This document shows positions 24,022-33,392 of a DNA stretch of 64,000 nt, piece by piece. The first letter of the stretch is position 1, and each line of letters begins with the position of its first letter. Location of the stretch: the NCBI RefSeq assembly GCF_000009265.1, contig NC_008383.1:1-64000 (forward strand). Reading direction: 5' to 3'. A model generated the notes under the pieces. That model ran no database searches, was not told the origin of the DNA, and saw nothing but the letters and a program-made list of their open reading frames with translations. Origin of the DNA: Rhizobium johnstonii 3841. GTDB taxonomy: Bacteria > Pseudomonadota > Alphaproteobacteria > Rhizobiales > Rhizobiaceae. The translations under genes and the position numbers were made by a program.

Positions 24022-24504
24022 ATGCGCAAAAACATCACGCTTGTGATCAACGGGGCATCACATTCGCTGGATGTGCCAGCGAACACACTCTTGCTCGACC
24101 TCCTGAGATGGGAAGTCGGCCTGACAGGCACCAAGGAAGGATGCGGTGAGGGCGTTTGCGGCTCCTGCACCGTCAACGTCAACGGCGACCTCGTCAGATC
24201 CTGCTTGACGCTAGCGGTCCAGGTGGACGGCAAGTCGATCACGACGATCGAAGGCATGGCCGATGGTGATACGCTTCATCCGCTCCAGCGGAAGTTCCTG
24301 GAGCTCGGCGCTGTCCAGTGCGGTTTCTGTTCGCCAGGCTTGATCGTCACTGCCGACGCACTCTTGAAAAGCAATCCAGACCCGACGGAAGCCGAAGTGC
24401 GCGATGCACTCAGGGGCAATCTTTGCCGCTGCACCGGCTACGTGAAGATCATCGATGCCGTTTTGGCAGCTGCAAGCGAAATGCGGAGCCACGCACATGA
24501 ATAA
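24022..24504 (+). CDS. Molybdenum hydroxylase, 2Fe-2S subunit (CoxS type)
   Basis: The small subunit, 160 aa, carries two [2Fe-2S] clusters. The plant-ferredoxin-type cluster uses the cysteines of GCGEGVCGSC plus a later Cys (SCLTL). The C-terminal four-helix domain uses QCGFCSPG and LCRCTGY. All eight cluster ligands are visible. AGGAGGAGG lies before ATG 24022. Its end overlaps the large-subunit start by 8 nt (ATG 24497, TAA 24502-24504), a sign of coupled translation. Confidence 0.93.
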   Translation: MRKNITLVINGASHSLDVPANTLLLDLLRWEVGLTGTKEGCGEGVCGSCTVNVNGDLVRSCLTLAVQVDGKSITTIEGMADGDTLHPLQRKFLELGAVQCGFCSPGLIVTADALLKSNPDPTEAEVRDALRGNLCRCTGYVKIIDAVLAAASEMRSHAHE

Positions 24505-26875
24505 TCCCGATCAAGAATTCAACGTCATCGGCAAGAACGTCATCCGCGAGGAAGGTCCGGGAAAAGTCACCGGCCTTGGCAAATACGCCATCGACCTCGA
24601 ATTTCCACGGATGCTTTGGGCAAAGATCAAGCGCAGTACGCGCCCTCATGCCAAGATCATCAACATCGATATCAGCCGCGCGCAAGCCTTGCCGGGTGTT
24701 CATGCCGTCATCGTCGACAAGGACTGCCCTCAGACGTTGTTCGGGTTTGGCTGCTATGACGAGCCGCTGCTCGCCCGTGGAAAGGTCCGCTATATCGGCG
24801 AGCCGGTGGCAGCGGTCGCAGCCGAGAGTGAGGCGATTGCCGAGCAAGCCTGTGATCTGATCGAGATCGACTATGAGGACCTGCCGGCAATCTTCGACCC
24901 GTGGGAAGCCTTCGAAGCCGATCCCAAGGTGATCATCCACGAAGACCAGGCCAACTACCGCCGCGTGCCTATCGGACCCGCGCAATACGATCCGAAGCAC
25001 CCCAACGCGTTCGGTTACTACAGGATCCGCACCGGCGAGGTGTCGCAAGGCTTTGCGGAAGCGGATGTCGTCCTGGAGAAGACCTATTCCAACGCCATGA
25101 TGGCGCACGCCACCATGGAGCGGCACAATTCGATCTCGCTGTGGGACGCCGACGGCAAGGTAACGGCCTGGTCGTCCGCTCAGGCCGCCTATCCGCTGCT
25201 GAACCAGATCAGCGAGGCGCTGGACATCCCGCATTCGCGCGTCCGGGTCATCATCCCGAAATATGTCGGGGGCGGTTTTGGCGGAAAGATCGAAATGAAG
25301 GCAGAAGGCTTATGCGCCGTGCTTTCCCGCGCCGCCGGCCACAGACACATCAAGATCATCTACACCCGGGAGGAATCACTCTGCTGGGCAGGGGTGCAGC
25401 ATCCTTTCGAGATGCGTATCAAATCGGGTGTGCGCAAAGATGGCGTTATCACGGCGTGCGAGATGTTCGTGCTCGTCAATGGCGGCGCCTACGCTCAGCA
25501 CGGCTTCCTCGTCACCCGCCAGGCGAGTTACGGTCCACTTGGCTCTTACCGCTTCCCTCATTTCAAGCTCGACAACTACGTTGTCTATACCAACAACCCT
25601 CCGGGCGTCGCCTATCGCGGTTTCGGCAACACCCAGATCCACTTCGGACTGGAGTCTCACATCGATGAGCTCGCGCACGCAATCGGAATGGATCCTTACG
25701 AGATTCGCCGCAAGAATGTCCTCAAGGAAAATGAGATCAACGCAGCCGGCGAAATCCAGCATTCGGTCGCGGGCGCCGAGCTGCTTGACGAGATAAAGGC
25801 TGGTCTGGAGCGTCACGGCCCCTTGCAACGGGAAGACGGACCCTGGCGCCGCGGCAGGGGCATCGCCTTTGCCAACAAGGACAGCGTTGCCCCGTCGGCA
25901 TCCTCTGCCATCGTTAAGATCCATAACGACGAAACAGTCGAAATCCGCCACAGCGCCGGTAATATCGGCCAGGGCAGCTCGACAACGCTTATCCAGATCA
26001 CCGCGGAGTTCTTCAAGGTCGGGCCTGAGCGGGTCAGGACGGCCGAAGTCGACACTTGGGTCACTCCTTACGACCAGCTGACGGGGTCGAGCCGCCTTAC
26101 ATTCGCGGCCGGCAACGCCGTCCTGATGGCTTGCGAGGATGTGAAGAACCAGATCCTGACGATGGCGGCCCAAATGATGCAGGCAACCCCAGAAGAGCTC
26201 GATCTCGCCGATATGGTCGTCTTCGTGAAGGAGAACCCGGGTCGCTCCATGCGGGTCAAGGACCTCTTCCGCACGGTGTTCTTTACCGGTTCCTTCCTGC
26301 CGACTGGCGGCGAGTTGCTGGGCAAGGCGACCTTCACAGTGCCCTCCAGCAAGATCGACCCGGAGACCGGGCATGCCGCCAACGACGGTATGCGCAAGAT
26401 CTTCTCCTTCTGCACCCGCGCGGCCCAGGCCGTGGAGGTGGCGGTCAATATCGAAACTGGCCAGGTCAAGCTGGAGAAGATCGCGATCGCAAACGATCTC
26501 GGCAAGGCGATCAACCCGATGTCGTGCGAAGGTCAGATGCATGCCGCAATCTCAATGGGGCTAGGCCAGGCGATCTCGGAGGAGCTGCAGATCAGCGAGG
26601 GAAGTGTCGCCAACGGCGACTTCTCGTCCTATCGCTTTCTGACGGCAAAAGATGCGCCGTCGAACGATCACGTTTCGACCCACATCGTGGAGATCCCCCA
26701 GTTCGACGGACCTTACAAGGCAAAGGGCTTCTCGGAAGCAACGACGTCGCCGACGGCGCCCGCCATCGCGAACGCGATCTTCGACGCCGTCGGCCTTCGT
26801 CTCCGACACATGCCGATGACGCCGGAGCGCGTCCTCGAGGGGCTCGATCGCCTGACTTCTGCAGATAGAGACTGA
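24497..26875 (+). CDS. Molybdenum hydroxylase, molybdopterin-binding large subunit (CoxL/XdhA type)
   Basis: The catalytic subunit, 792 aa, binds molybdopterin cytosine dinucleotide and hydroxylates a carbon with oxygen from water. Visible motifs are GGGFGGK, AYRGFGNTQ (aldehyde oxidase/xanthine dehydrogenase molybdopterin region) and GFSEATTSPTAPAIANA, which contains the catalytic Glu of the family (usual form GxxEP). The CO dehydrogenase loop VAYRCSFR with its Cys is absent, so this is not a true CO dehydrogenase. The ATG overlaps the 2Fe-2S gene. Substrates in the family include N-heterocycles, aldehydes and purines; sequence alone does not decide. The downstream importer should carry the substrate. 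Confidence 0.92.
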   Translation: MNNPDQEFNVIGKNVIREEGPGKVTGLGKYAIDLEFPRMLWAKIKRSTRPHAKIINIDISRAQALPGVHAVIVDKDCPQTLFGFGCYDEPLLARGKVRYIGEPVAAVAAESEAIAEQACDLIEIDYEDLPAIFDPWEAFEADPKVIIHEDQANYRRVPIGPAQYDPKHPNAFGYYRIRTGEVSQGFAEADVVLEKTYSNAMMAHATMERHNSISLWDADGKVTAWSSAQAAYPLLNQISEALDIPHSRVRVIIPKYVGGGFGGKIEMKAEGLCAVLSRAAGHRHIKIIYTREESLCWAGVQHPFEMRIKSGVRKDGVITACEMFVLVNGGAYAQHGFLVTRQASYGPLGSYRFPHFKLDNYVVYTNNPPGVAYRGFGNTQIHFGLESHIDELAHAIGMDPYEIRRKNVLKENEINAAGEIQHSVAGAELLDEIKAGLERHGPLQREDGPWRRGRGIAFANKDSVAPSASSAIVKIHNDETVEIRHSAGNIGQGSSTTLIQITAEFFKVGPERVRTAEVDTWVTPYDQLTGSSRLTFAAGNAVLMACEDVKNQILTMAAQMMQATPEELDLADMVVFVKENPGRSMRVKDLFRTVFFTGSFLPTGGELLGKATFTVPSSKIDPETGHAANDGMRKIFSFCTRAAQAVEVAVNIETGQVKLEKIAIANDLGKAINPMSCEGQMHAAISMGLGQAISEELQISEGSVANGDFSSYRFLTAKDAPSNDHVSTHIVEIPQFDGPYKAKGFSEATTSPTAPAIANAIFDAVGLRLRHMPMTPERVLEGLDRLTSADRD

Positions 26876-26893
26876 CACTTCAGGGAGGAAACC

Positions 26894-28153
26894 ATGTCAG
26901 ATTTTACGAAACGCGAATTGCTCCGCGTCATGGCTCTTACTATGGGAGCCCTGGCCTTGACGCAGCCTGCCTGGTCCGAGGATCAGCCGATCAAGATCGG
27001 CTCGAGCATGGCCTTGTCCGGGCCGCTTGCTGGAGGCGGCCGGCAATCGCAGCTTGCATTGCAGATGTGGGTGGAGGACGTCAATTCGCGCGGCGGGCTT
27101 CTTGGCCGAAAGGTGGAGCTAGTCACCTATGATGACCAGGGAAGCCCAGCACAGAGCCCCGGTATTTTTTCCAAGCTGATCGACCTCGACAACGCCGACC
27201 TTCTGATTGCGCCCTACGGGACCGTGCCGGCGGCTGCAGTTATGCCGCTGGTCAAGGAACGCGGCCGGCTTCTGATCGGGCAGATCGGGTATCAGATCAA
27301 TTCCAAGGTCCACCACGACATGTGGTTCAACAATTCACCTTGGAACGACGCGGAAAGCTGGGTCGGCGGCTTCTTCAAGCTCGGCGAAACGGTCGGCGTC
27401 AAGAAAGTGGCGTTCCTGGCGGCAGACCAGGAGTTTTCCCAGAACATCCTCGCAGGCGCCAAGGCGCTCGCGGGCAAAGCCGGTTTCGAGACGGTCTATG
27501 AGCAAACCTATCCGCCCACGACCGTGGACTTCTCGGCGATGATCCGCGCCATTCGCGCGGCCTCTCCCGACATGGTGTTCGTTGCTTCCTATCCCGCAGA
27601 CTCAACGGCGATCATTCGCGCTGTCAATGAGATCGGCGTTGGATCTTCCGTCAAGCTGTTTGGTGGCGGGATGGTCGGACTTCAATATGCCTCGGTGATG
27701 CAGGCTCTGGGGTCCCAGCTGAACGGGGTCGTCAACTATCACACCTATGTCCCCGAAAAGACCATGGCGTTTCCTGGCGTGAAGGAATTCCTGGACCGGT
27801 ATGCTGAAAAGGCCAAGGCAGCCAAAGTCGAAACCCTCGGCTACTATGTCGCTCCATTCTCCTATGCGTCGGGACAGATCCTGGAACAGGCCGTCAAGGC
27901 AACCGGAAGCCTGGATAATGCCGAACTCGCAAAATATCTGCGCACCAATGAGGTCCAGACGATCGTCGGCCCAATCCGTTGGGGCACTGACGGAGAATGG
28001 TCGCAGCCCCGGGTCGTGATGGTCCAGTTCCGCGACGTCAAGGACGGCGATGCCGAGCAATTTCGCCAAGAGGGCAAGCAGGTCATCGTCTACCCCGACA
28101 AATATAAAACCGGGGATCTGGTTTCGCCCTTAAGCGGGGCGCAGGGCAGGTAA
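26894..28153 (+). CDS. ABC transporter substrate-binding protein (Leu/Ile/Val type)
   Basis: A 419-aa periplasmic binding protein. The signal peptide is about 1-28 (RVMALTMGALALTQPAWS). The mature part starts DQPIKIGSSMALSGPLAGGG, typical of the LivK/AmiC-like type I fold, and GQIGYQINS and VFVASYPADS mark the two lobes. It starts 18 nt after the hydroxylase large subunit behind GGGAGG. Members with this layout often bind aromatic acids, amides or urea-like ligands rather than amino acids. It probably captures the pathway substrate for the LivHMGF-type importer that follows. Confidence 0.9.
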   Translation: MSDFTKRELLRVMALTMGALALTQPAWSEDQPIKIGSSMALSGPLAGGGRQSQLALQMWVEDVNSRGGLLGRKVELVTYDDQGSPAQSPGIFSKLIDLDNADLLIAPYGTVPAAAVMPLVKERGRLLIGQIGYQINSKVHHDMWFNNSPWNDAESWVGGFFKLGETVGVKKVAFLAADQEFSQNILAGAKALAGKAGFETVYEQTYPPTTVDFSAMIRAIRAASPDMVFVASYPADSTAIIRAVNEIGVGSSVKLFGGGMVGLQYASVMQALGSQLNGVVNYHTYVPEKTMAFPGVKEFLDRYAEKAKAAKVETLGYYVAPFSYASGQILEQAVKATGSLDNAELAKYLRTNEVQTIVGPIRWGTDGEWSQPRVVMVQFRDVKDGDAEQFRQEGKQVIVYPDKYKTGDLVSPLSGAQGR

Positions 28154-28180
28154 ACCTGCGCTGCCGAGGGGGAATTGACC

Positions 28181-29053
28181 ATGGTTTCGATCGATCTTTT
28201 GATTGAAGGGCTTGTCTTCGGTGTTCTTGTCGGCTGCTTTTATGCAGCCGTCAGCATCGGGCTTTCAATTGCATTCGGGCTGCTTGACGTGCCCCATATC
28301 GCCCACGCTTCCTTCCTTGTGCTGGCAGCTTACATGACCTTCCTGCTCGGATCTTTCGGGATAGATCCGCTTCTGGCCGGAGCCCTTATCCTGATCCCGT
28401 TCTTCTTCCTGGGCGCCGCTGTCTACCGCTTCTACTATGAGGCGTTCGAGAAACGGGGCACCGATGCCGGGGTACGGGGCATCGCCTTCTTCTTCGGCAT
28501 TGCCTTCATTGTTCAGGTCGTGCTTTCACTCGTCTTCGGTCTCGACCAGCAAAGTGTCAGCGCACCCTATATCGGCAGCAGTCTCGCGCTTGGGGAAATG
28601 CGAATACCCTGGCGCCTGATTGTCGCGCTTGTGGTGGCTGTCGGACTGGTTCTTAGCCTAAACCTTTACCTGTCCAGAACCTTCCGCGGCCGCGCGATCC
28701 GTGCGGTTGCTCAAGACCCCTGGGCGTTAAAGGTGATTGGGGCGAACCCGGTTCTGACCAAACAGTGGGCTTTCGGCCTTGCCACTGCCGCTACAGCGGT
28801 CGGCGGGGCGCTCCTGATCATCGTTAGCCCTGTCGAGCCCAGTCTCGACAGGGTCTATATCGGCAGAACTTTCTGCGTCGTGGTCCTGGCAGGCCTGGGA
28901 AGCATGAACGGGACATTGATCGCGGGCATTTTGCTGGGGGTGATGGAGTCGCTCGTACTAACAGCGTTCGGAGCCTCATGGGCGCCCGCGGTCGCCTTCG
29001 GACTTCTCCTGCTCGTATTGGGCTTGCGGCCACAGGGGCTTTTTGGACGATGA
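28181..29053 (+). CDS. livH: Branched-chain-type ABC transporter permease (LivH type)
   Basis: A membrane permease of 290 aa with about eight hydrophobic segments, starting LVFGVLVGCFYAAVSIGLSI and showing the LivH-like motif GLLDVPHIAHASFLVL. The EAA-type cytoplasmic loop is VLAGLGSMNGTLIAGILLG. ATG 28181 follows GAGGGGG; TTG 28175 is less likely. It overlaps the next permease by an ATGA. It forms the channel of the importer together with the LivM-type subunit. Confidence 0.9.
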   Translation: MVSIDLLIEGLVFGVLVGCFYAAVSIGLSIAFGLLDVPHIAHASFLVLAAYMTFLLGSFGIDPLLAGALILIPFFFLGAAVYRFYYEAFEKRGTDAGVRGIAFFFGIAFIVQVVLSLVFGLDQQSVSAPYIGSSLALGEMRIPWRLIVALVVAVGLVLSLNLYLSRTFRGRAIRAVAQDPWALKVIGANPVLTKQWAFGLATAATAVGGALLIIVSPVEPSLDRVYIGRTFCVVVLAGLGSMNGTLIAGILLGVMESLVLTAFGASWAPAVAFGLLLLVLGLRPQGLFGR

Positions 29054-30042
29054 GAAACAACTCGATCCCATTCTGGTTACTCGCACTGGCGCTCCCGGTC
29101 CTGGCCTTCATATTGCCGAAGCTCGGGCTCAATGAATATTACCTCTATGTCGGGTACGTCATTCTTCAGTACGTTGTGCTCGCTACGGCCTGGAACATTC
29201 TTGGCGGTTACGCAGGCTATGTCAATTTTGGCACGGGCGCCTTTTTCGGACTTGGCGCCTACACGGCTCTGGTGCTGATGAAGGCCTTTGGTGCACCACT
29301 TCCGATTCAGATCGCGGGCGCCGCCATCGTTGGCGCGCTGCTTGGCATCGGAGCCGGGTTACTGACGTTGCGCCTCAAGGGCATCTTCTTTTCGATCGCG
29401 ACGATTGCAGCTGCGATCGTGATCGAAACCTTTATTCTCAACTGGCGCTTCGTCGGCGGCGCAACCGGTATGCAGATCATCCGCCCGGAGGTGCCCCTTG
29501 GATTTGATACCTATACACGGCTGTTGCTGTTCGTGATGACGGTGCTGACGGTTATTGCAATCATCGTTGCTCGCTACATCGAGCGGTCCTGGCTCGGCAG
29601 AGGCCTGCATGCCGTGCGCGATGCGGAGGCGGCAGCTGAATGCTCGGGCGTTCCGACATTGCGGCTCAGGCTGATCGCCTGCGCGATATCGGGTGCCCTC
29701 ATGGCTGCAGCCGGGGCTCCGTTCCCGCTATATACGAGCTTTGTCGAGCCGAGTTCGACCTTCAGCCTGAATTACTCGGTCATGGCCCTTTCGATGGCTG
29801 TGGTCGGCGGAATGTCGCGCTGGTGGGGACCCGTGCTCGGCGCAATCCTGATCGCCAGCAGCCAGCAACTCGCTGCCTCAGCAAGCCCGGAGCTTCACCT
29901 GCTGGTCGTTGGACTGCTGATGGTCATCTTCGTGATCATGGCGCCCGAGGGGCTGGTCGGATTGGCAAAACTCGCCCGCAAAAGCCTGCAACCAGGCGCC
30001 AAGTCAATCCGCCTCGTCGAAGGAGCAAAAGCGCATGACTAG
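29050..30042 (+). CDS. livM: Branched-chain-type ABC transporter permease (LivM type)
   Basis: The second permease, 330 aa, with about nine hydrophobic segments and the LivM motif WNILGGYAGYVNFGTGAFFG. The EAA-like loop is VGGMSRWWGPVLGAILI. ATG 29050 lies inside the stop of the upstream permease gene (ATGA), and the next gene starts inside its own last codons. Tight overlap across the set supports fixed stoichiometry. Confidence 0.9.
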   Translation: MRNNSIPFWLLALALPVLAFILPKLGLNEYYLYVGYVILQYVVLATAWNILGGYAGYVNFGTGAFFGLGAYTALVLMKAFGAPLPIQIAGAAIVGALLGIGAGLLTLRLKGIFFSIATIAAAIVIETFILNWRFVGGATGMQIIRPEVPLGFDTYTRLLLFVMTVLTVIAIIVARYIERSWLGRGLHAVRDAEAAAECSGVPTLRLRLIACAISGALMAAAGAPFPLYTSFVEPSSTFSLNYSVMALSMAVVGGMSRWWGPVLGAILIASSQQLAASASPELHLLVVGLLMVIFVIMAPEGLVGLAKLARKSLQPGAKSIRLVEGAKAHD

Positions 30043-30766
30043 CCTTTTGAAGGTGGACAATGTCACGAAACGGTTCGGCGGCTTCACGGCCCTTACCGAC
30101 GTCAATCTCGACATTGCCAAGGGCGAACGCCTCGGCCTGATCGGCCCGAACGGCTCGGGCAAAACAACCCTTATCAACTGCATTTCCGGGGTATTGCCGA
30201 TCGAAGCGGGAGCAATCGCATTTGATGGCGCAGACATTTCGAAGCTTGCGACCTATCGCCGAGCCAAGGCAGGTCTGGCGCGGACTTTTCAGATCCCGAA
30301 GCCGTTCCACTCGATGACGGTCATCGAGAACCTGATGGTGCCACTCGAGTACATCGTTCACCGTCTGGTCGATGCAAAAAACCAAAACGCGGCTCATTCC
30401 GAAGCGAGCGATTTGCTACGCCGTGTGCGGCTCGCCGATCGCATGAGCGCGCCAGCAGGACAGTTGTCGCAGGTGGAGCTGCGCAAACTTGAGCTGGCGC
30501 GGGCTGTTGCCGCTCGTCCCAAATTGCTGATCTGCGACGAGGCCATGGCCGGCCTTGCCACTAAGGAGGTCCACGAGATCCTCGATATTCTAATGGACCT
30601 CAATTCTTCCGGCATCACCATCGTCATGGTGGAGCACATTCTGCAAGCGGTCATGCGGTTCTCGCAACGCATCGTTTGCCTGACTGCGGGACGGATCATA
30701 TGCGATGGCGCACCCGCCGATGTCATGGCCAATCCAGAAGTGCGGAGGGCATATCTTGGCAGTTAA
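30035..30766 (+). CDS. livG: ABC transporter ATP-binding protein (LivG type)
   Basis: An ATPase of 243 aa. Walker A is GPNGSGKTT (about 37-45), the Q-loop lies in RTFQIPKPFHSM, the signature region is GQLSQVELRKLELARA, a degenerate form of LSGGQ, and Walker B is LLICDEAMAG. The LivG-type insertion after the Q-loop is present. It starts 8 nt before the livM stop. Energises import with the LivF-type partner. Confidence 0.9.
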   Translation: MTSLLKVDNVTKRFGGFTALTDVNLDIAKGERLGLIGPNGSGKTTLINCISGVLPIEAGAIAFDGADISKLATYRRAKAGLARTFQIPKPFHSMTVIENLMVPLEYIVHRLVDAKNQNAAHSEASDLLRRVRLADRMSAPAGQLSQVELRKLELARAVAARPKLLICDEAMAGLATKEVHEILDILMDLNSSGITIVMVEHILQAVMRFSQRIVCLTAGRIICDGAPADVMANPEVRRAYLGS

Positions 30767-31487
30767 GATAGTGGTGCGCGACCTGCATGCCGGATACGGC
30801 ACGGTGCAGGTCCTACATGGTCTGTCAATCGAGGCTCGGGAAGGCGAGACCGTTGTCCTCCTCGGTACCAACGGGAATGGCAAGAGCACATTGATGAAAT
30901 GCCTGATCGGCGACGTGCGTCCAACGCAAGGCTCGATCACGCTCGAGCTTGACGGTCAGGCGATCGACCTGACCCATCTCGGCACCGATCAAATCGTCGA
31001 ATATGGCATCAGCATCGTTCCGGAAGGGCGGCGGCTATTTCCGCAGCTGACCGTCGAGGAGAATTTGCTCCTCGGCGCCTATCGCAAGGCGGCGAGAAGC
31101 AAGATCGCCGCCAATCTCGAATTTTGCTACGGCGCCTTCCCAATCCTGAAGGAAAGACGACGGCAACTGTCGGGATCAATGTCGGGCGGACAGCAGCAGA
31201 TGCTGGCGCTTGGCCGGGCGATCATGTCTTCGCCCCGCATCCTCCTCGTGGACGAGCCTTCCGTCGGTCTGGCGCCGATCATGGTGTCCCAGGCGATCGC
31301 GAAGATCGGTGAATTGAAGGAGCAGTTCGGGCTAACGGTTGTCATGGCCGAACAGAATTTTCAGGAAGCGATGCGGATTGCTGACCGGGGCTATGTTCTC
31401 GTGCACGGTGAGGTCGCCTTTTCCGCAGAGACCGCAGCTGAGCTTCGCGACAGCGAGCTTATCAGCCAACTCTATCTGGGAGGTTGA
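30756..31487 (+). CDS. livF: ABC transporter ATP-binding protein (LivF type)
   Basis: The second ATPase, 243 aa from TTG 30756 (beginning AVKIVVRDLHAGYGTVQVL). Walker A is GTNGNGKST, the signature is SGSMSGGQQQMLALGRA and Walker B is RILLVDEPSVGLAP. GGAGG lies 8 nt before the TTG, inside the end of livG. The open frame extends to 30705, but homology starts at the TTG. It ends the transporter set; 78 nt separate it from the chemoreceptor gene. Confidence 0.9.
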   Translation: MAVKIVVRDLHAGYGTVQVLHGLSIEAREGETVVLLGTNGNGKSTLMKCLIGDVRPTQGSITLELDGQAIDLTHLGTDQIVEYGISIVPEGRRLFPQLTVEENLLLGAYRKAARSKIAANLEFCYGAFPILKERRRQLSGSMSGGQQQMLALGRAIMSSPRILLVDEPSVGLAPIMVSQAIAKIGELKEQFGLTVVMAEQNFQEAMRIADRGYVLVHGEVAFSAETAAELRDSELISQLYLGG

Positions 31488-31565
31488 GGCTAAAAGCGGT
31501 CTTAACTCCTGAGTCATTTCAAAAACCCGTCAACTGGATCAGCTCCTTCCTCCGCAGAGGTTTCT

Positions 31566-33389
31566 ATGTCAAATTTCCGCATTTCCAGCAAACTGATCCT
31601 GCTGACGACGGGTCTTGTCATCGTCTTCGCCTTGGCTGCCGTATTCCTGATCGAGGCGGCGACGGAAACAATCTACAGCGAGCGCAAGGACGCGCTGAAG
31701 ACGCAGGTCGACATCGCCTATTCGATCGTGACGACGCTTCATAGTGACGAAACTGCCGGGAAGATCAGCCGCGAAGAGGCGATCGCGCAGGCAACGGCGC
31801 TTGTTTCGCAGATCCACTATGAGCCCAATGGGGTCATTTTCGGATACGACTATTCGGGCGTGCGCGTCATCAACCCCGGCAATGCCGGGGTCGGCAAGAA
31901 TTTCATGGCCCTGACAGACAAGAACGGAACGCCACTCATCAAGAACATCATCGATGCCGGCAGAGCCGGCGGTGGTTTCAGCGAATATTTATGGCCGAAG
32001 CCCGGCGCGGGCGATGATGCGACGTCCGTAAAAGTTTCGTACTCAAAAGCGTTTGACCCCTGGCAGTTGGTGCTCGGCACGGGCGCCTATCTGGATGACA
32101 TCGACGAAAAGATTAATCAGGTTTACGTTCAGGCGTTAGGGATCGTGGCTGCCGTCCTTGTTATCAGCTTGATCGGAGCACTTGCGGTGGTGCGTGGCAT
32201 TACGCGACCGCTCACTCGCATACATTCATCTTTATCAGCGGTCTCAAACGACGACGTCTCGATTGCGATTCCGCACACGAACCTGACGAATGAAATCGGC
32301 ATGATGGCAAGGGCCACAAAGATCCTGCAGGACAAAGTTCGGGATCGTCTGACCATGGAACAGCGTGAAGCAGACCAGCAGAGATTGATCGAACAGGAGC
32401 GTTCCGAGGCCTCCCGGATCCAAGAAGAGGAAGCCGCGGGACAGGCACATGTCGTCAAACAACTGAGCCAAGCACTCGCGGCACTTTCTGAAGGCGATCT
32501 GACGGTGCGCTGCTCGGATCTCGGAAGCCGTTATGATGTCCTGCGCGCCAATTTCAACTCTGCCATAAGCAGGCTCCTTCAGGCGATGCAGGCGGTCGCA
32601 CGCAATGCCGGTGCCATCACGGCGGGCTCGGAGCAGATCCGCAGTGCATCGGACGAACTGTCGAAGCGCACGGAACAGCAAGCAGCCTCCGTCGAGGAGA
32701 CGGCTGCGGCCTTGGAGGAAATCACGACGACGGTGGCACAGGCGAGCCGGCGCGCTGAAGAGGCAGGACGTCTTGTGCGCCGGACACGGGAGAACGCCGA
32801 GGTTTCCGGCACGGTCGTTGGCCGTGCCATCGAGGCAATGAGCAAAATCGAAGCCTCTTCAGCAGAAATTTCCGGCATTATCGGCGTCATCGATGAGATC
32901 GCTTTTCAGACCAATTTGCTGGCTCTCAACGCCGGCGTCGAGGCAGCGCGGGCGGGTGATGCCGGGAAAGGCTTTGCGGTCGTTGCCCAGGAGGTGCGTG
33001 AACTTGCGCAGCGCTCTGCCAAGGCCGCGCAACAGATCAATCAGCTGATTGCAGTTTCGAACGTCCACGTCCAGACCGGAGTGGCTTTGGTTGGTGAAAC
33101 AGGCAGTGCGCTCAGTACCATCGTGTCGCAGGTCAAGCAGGTGAGCGACAATGTCGAGGGGATCGTTGAAGCTGCCAAGGAGCAGTCTCTCGGAATCGCC
33201 GAGATCAACCAGGCAATCAACGTCGTTGACCGCGGCACCCAGCAAAATGCGGCGATGGTCGAGGAATCCGCTGCAGCCGCCCACAGTCTTGCGGCCGAAG
33301 CCGCTGCACTGCTCCGGTTGCTGGCCCAGTTCAACGTTGGTGGCGGCGCGACATCTCACGTTACGCCCAAGATGGCGGTCGCCGGCTAA
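31566..33389 (+). CDS. Methyl-accepting chemotaxis protein
   Basis: A chemoreceptor of 607 aa. A membrane segment (LLTTGLVIVFALAAVFLI, about 14-31) is followed by a periplasmic single-Cache domain (about 40-190, with GVIFGYDYSGVRVINPG) and a second membrane segment (about 190-212). Then come HAMP and the signalling hairpin with the conserved tip EIAFQTNLLALNAGVEAARA. The C-terminal methylation regions are present, but no pentapeptide tether is seen. It follows the importer on the same strand, so it probably lets the cell swim towards the imported compound or a related organic acid, which small Cache domains often bind. It converges with the LysR gene, leaving 3 nt. Confidence 0.92.
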   Translation: MSNFRISSKLILLTTGLVIVFALAAVFLIEAATETIYSERKDALKTQVDIAYSIVTTLHSDETAGKISREEAIAQATALVSQIHYEPNGVIFGYDYSGVRVINPGNAGVGKNFMALTDKNGTPLIKNIIDAGRAGGGFSEYLWPKPGAGDDATSVKVSYSKAFDPWQLVLGTGAYLDDIDEKINQVYVQALGIVAAVLVISLIGALAVVRGITRPLTRIHSSLSAVSNDDVSIAIPHTNLTNEIGMMARATKILQDKVRDRLTMEQREADQQRLIEQERSEASRIQEEEAAGQAHVVKQLSQALAALSEGDLTVRCSDLGSRYDVLRANFNSAISRLLQAMQAVARNAGAITAGSEQIRSASDELSKRTEQQAASVEETAAALEEITTTVAQASRRAEEAGRLVRRTRENAEVSGTVVGRAIEAMSKIEASSAEISGIIGVIDEIAFQTNLLALNAGVEAARAGDAGKGFAVVAQEVRELAQRSAKAAQQINQLIAVSNVHVQTGVALVGETGSALSTIVSQVKQVSDNVEGIVEAAKEQSLGIAEINQAINVVDRGTQQNAAMVEESAAAAHSLAAEAAALLRLLAQFNVGGGATSHVTPKMAVAG

Positions 33390-33392
33390 TGC

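Noticed and set aside
25376..26542. 388-codon ORF antisense to the hydroxylase large subunit
   Set aside because: GC-rich antisense shadow of a clearly coding gene; no ribosome-binding site or family match.
24497..26875. Carbon monoxide dehydrogenase as the identity of the hydroxylase
   Set aside because: The large subunit lacks the Cys-containing active-site loop of true CO dehydrogenases; only the general subunit plan matches.
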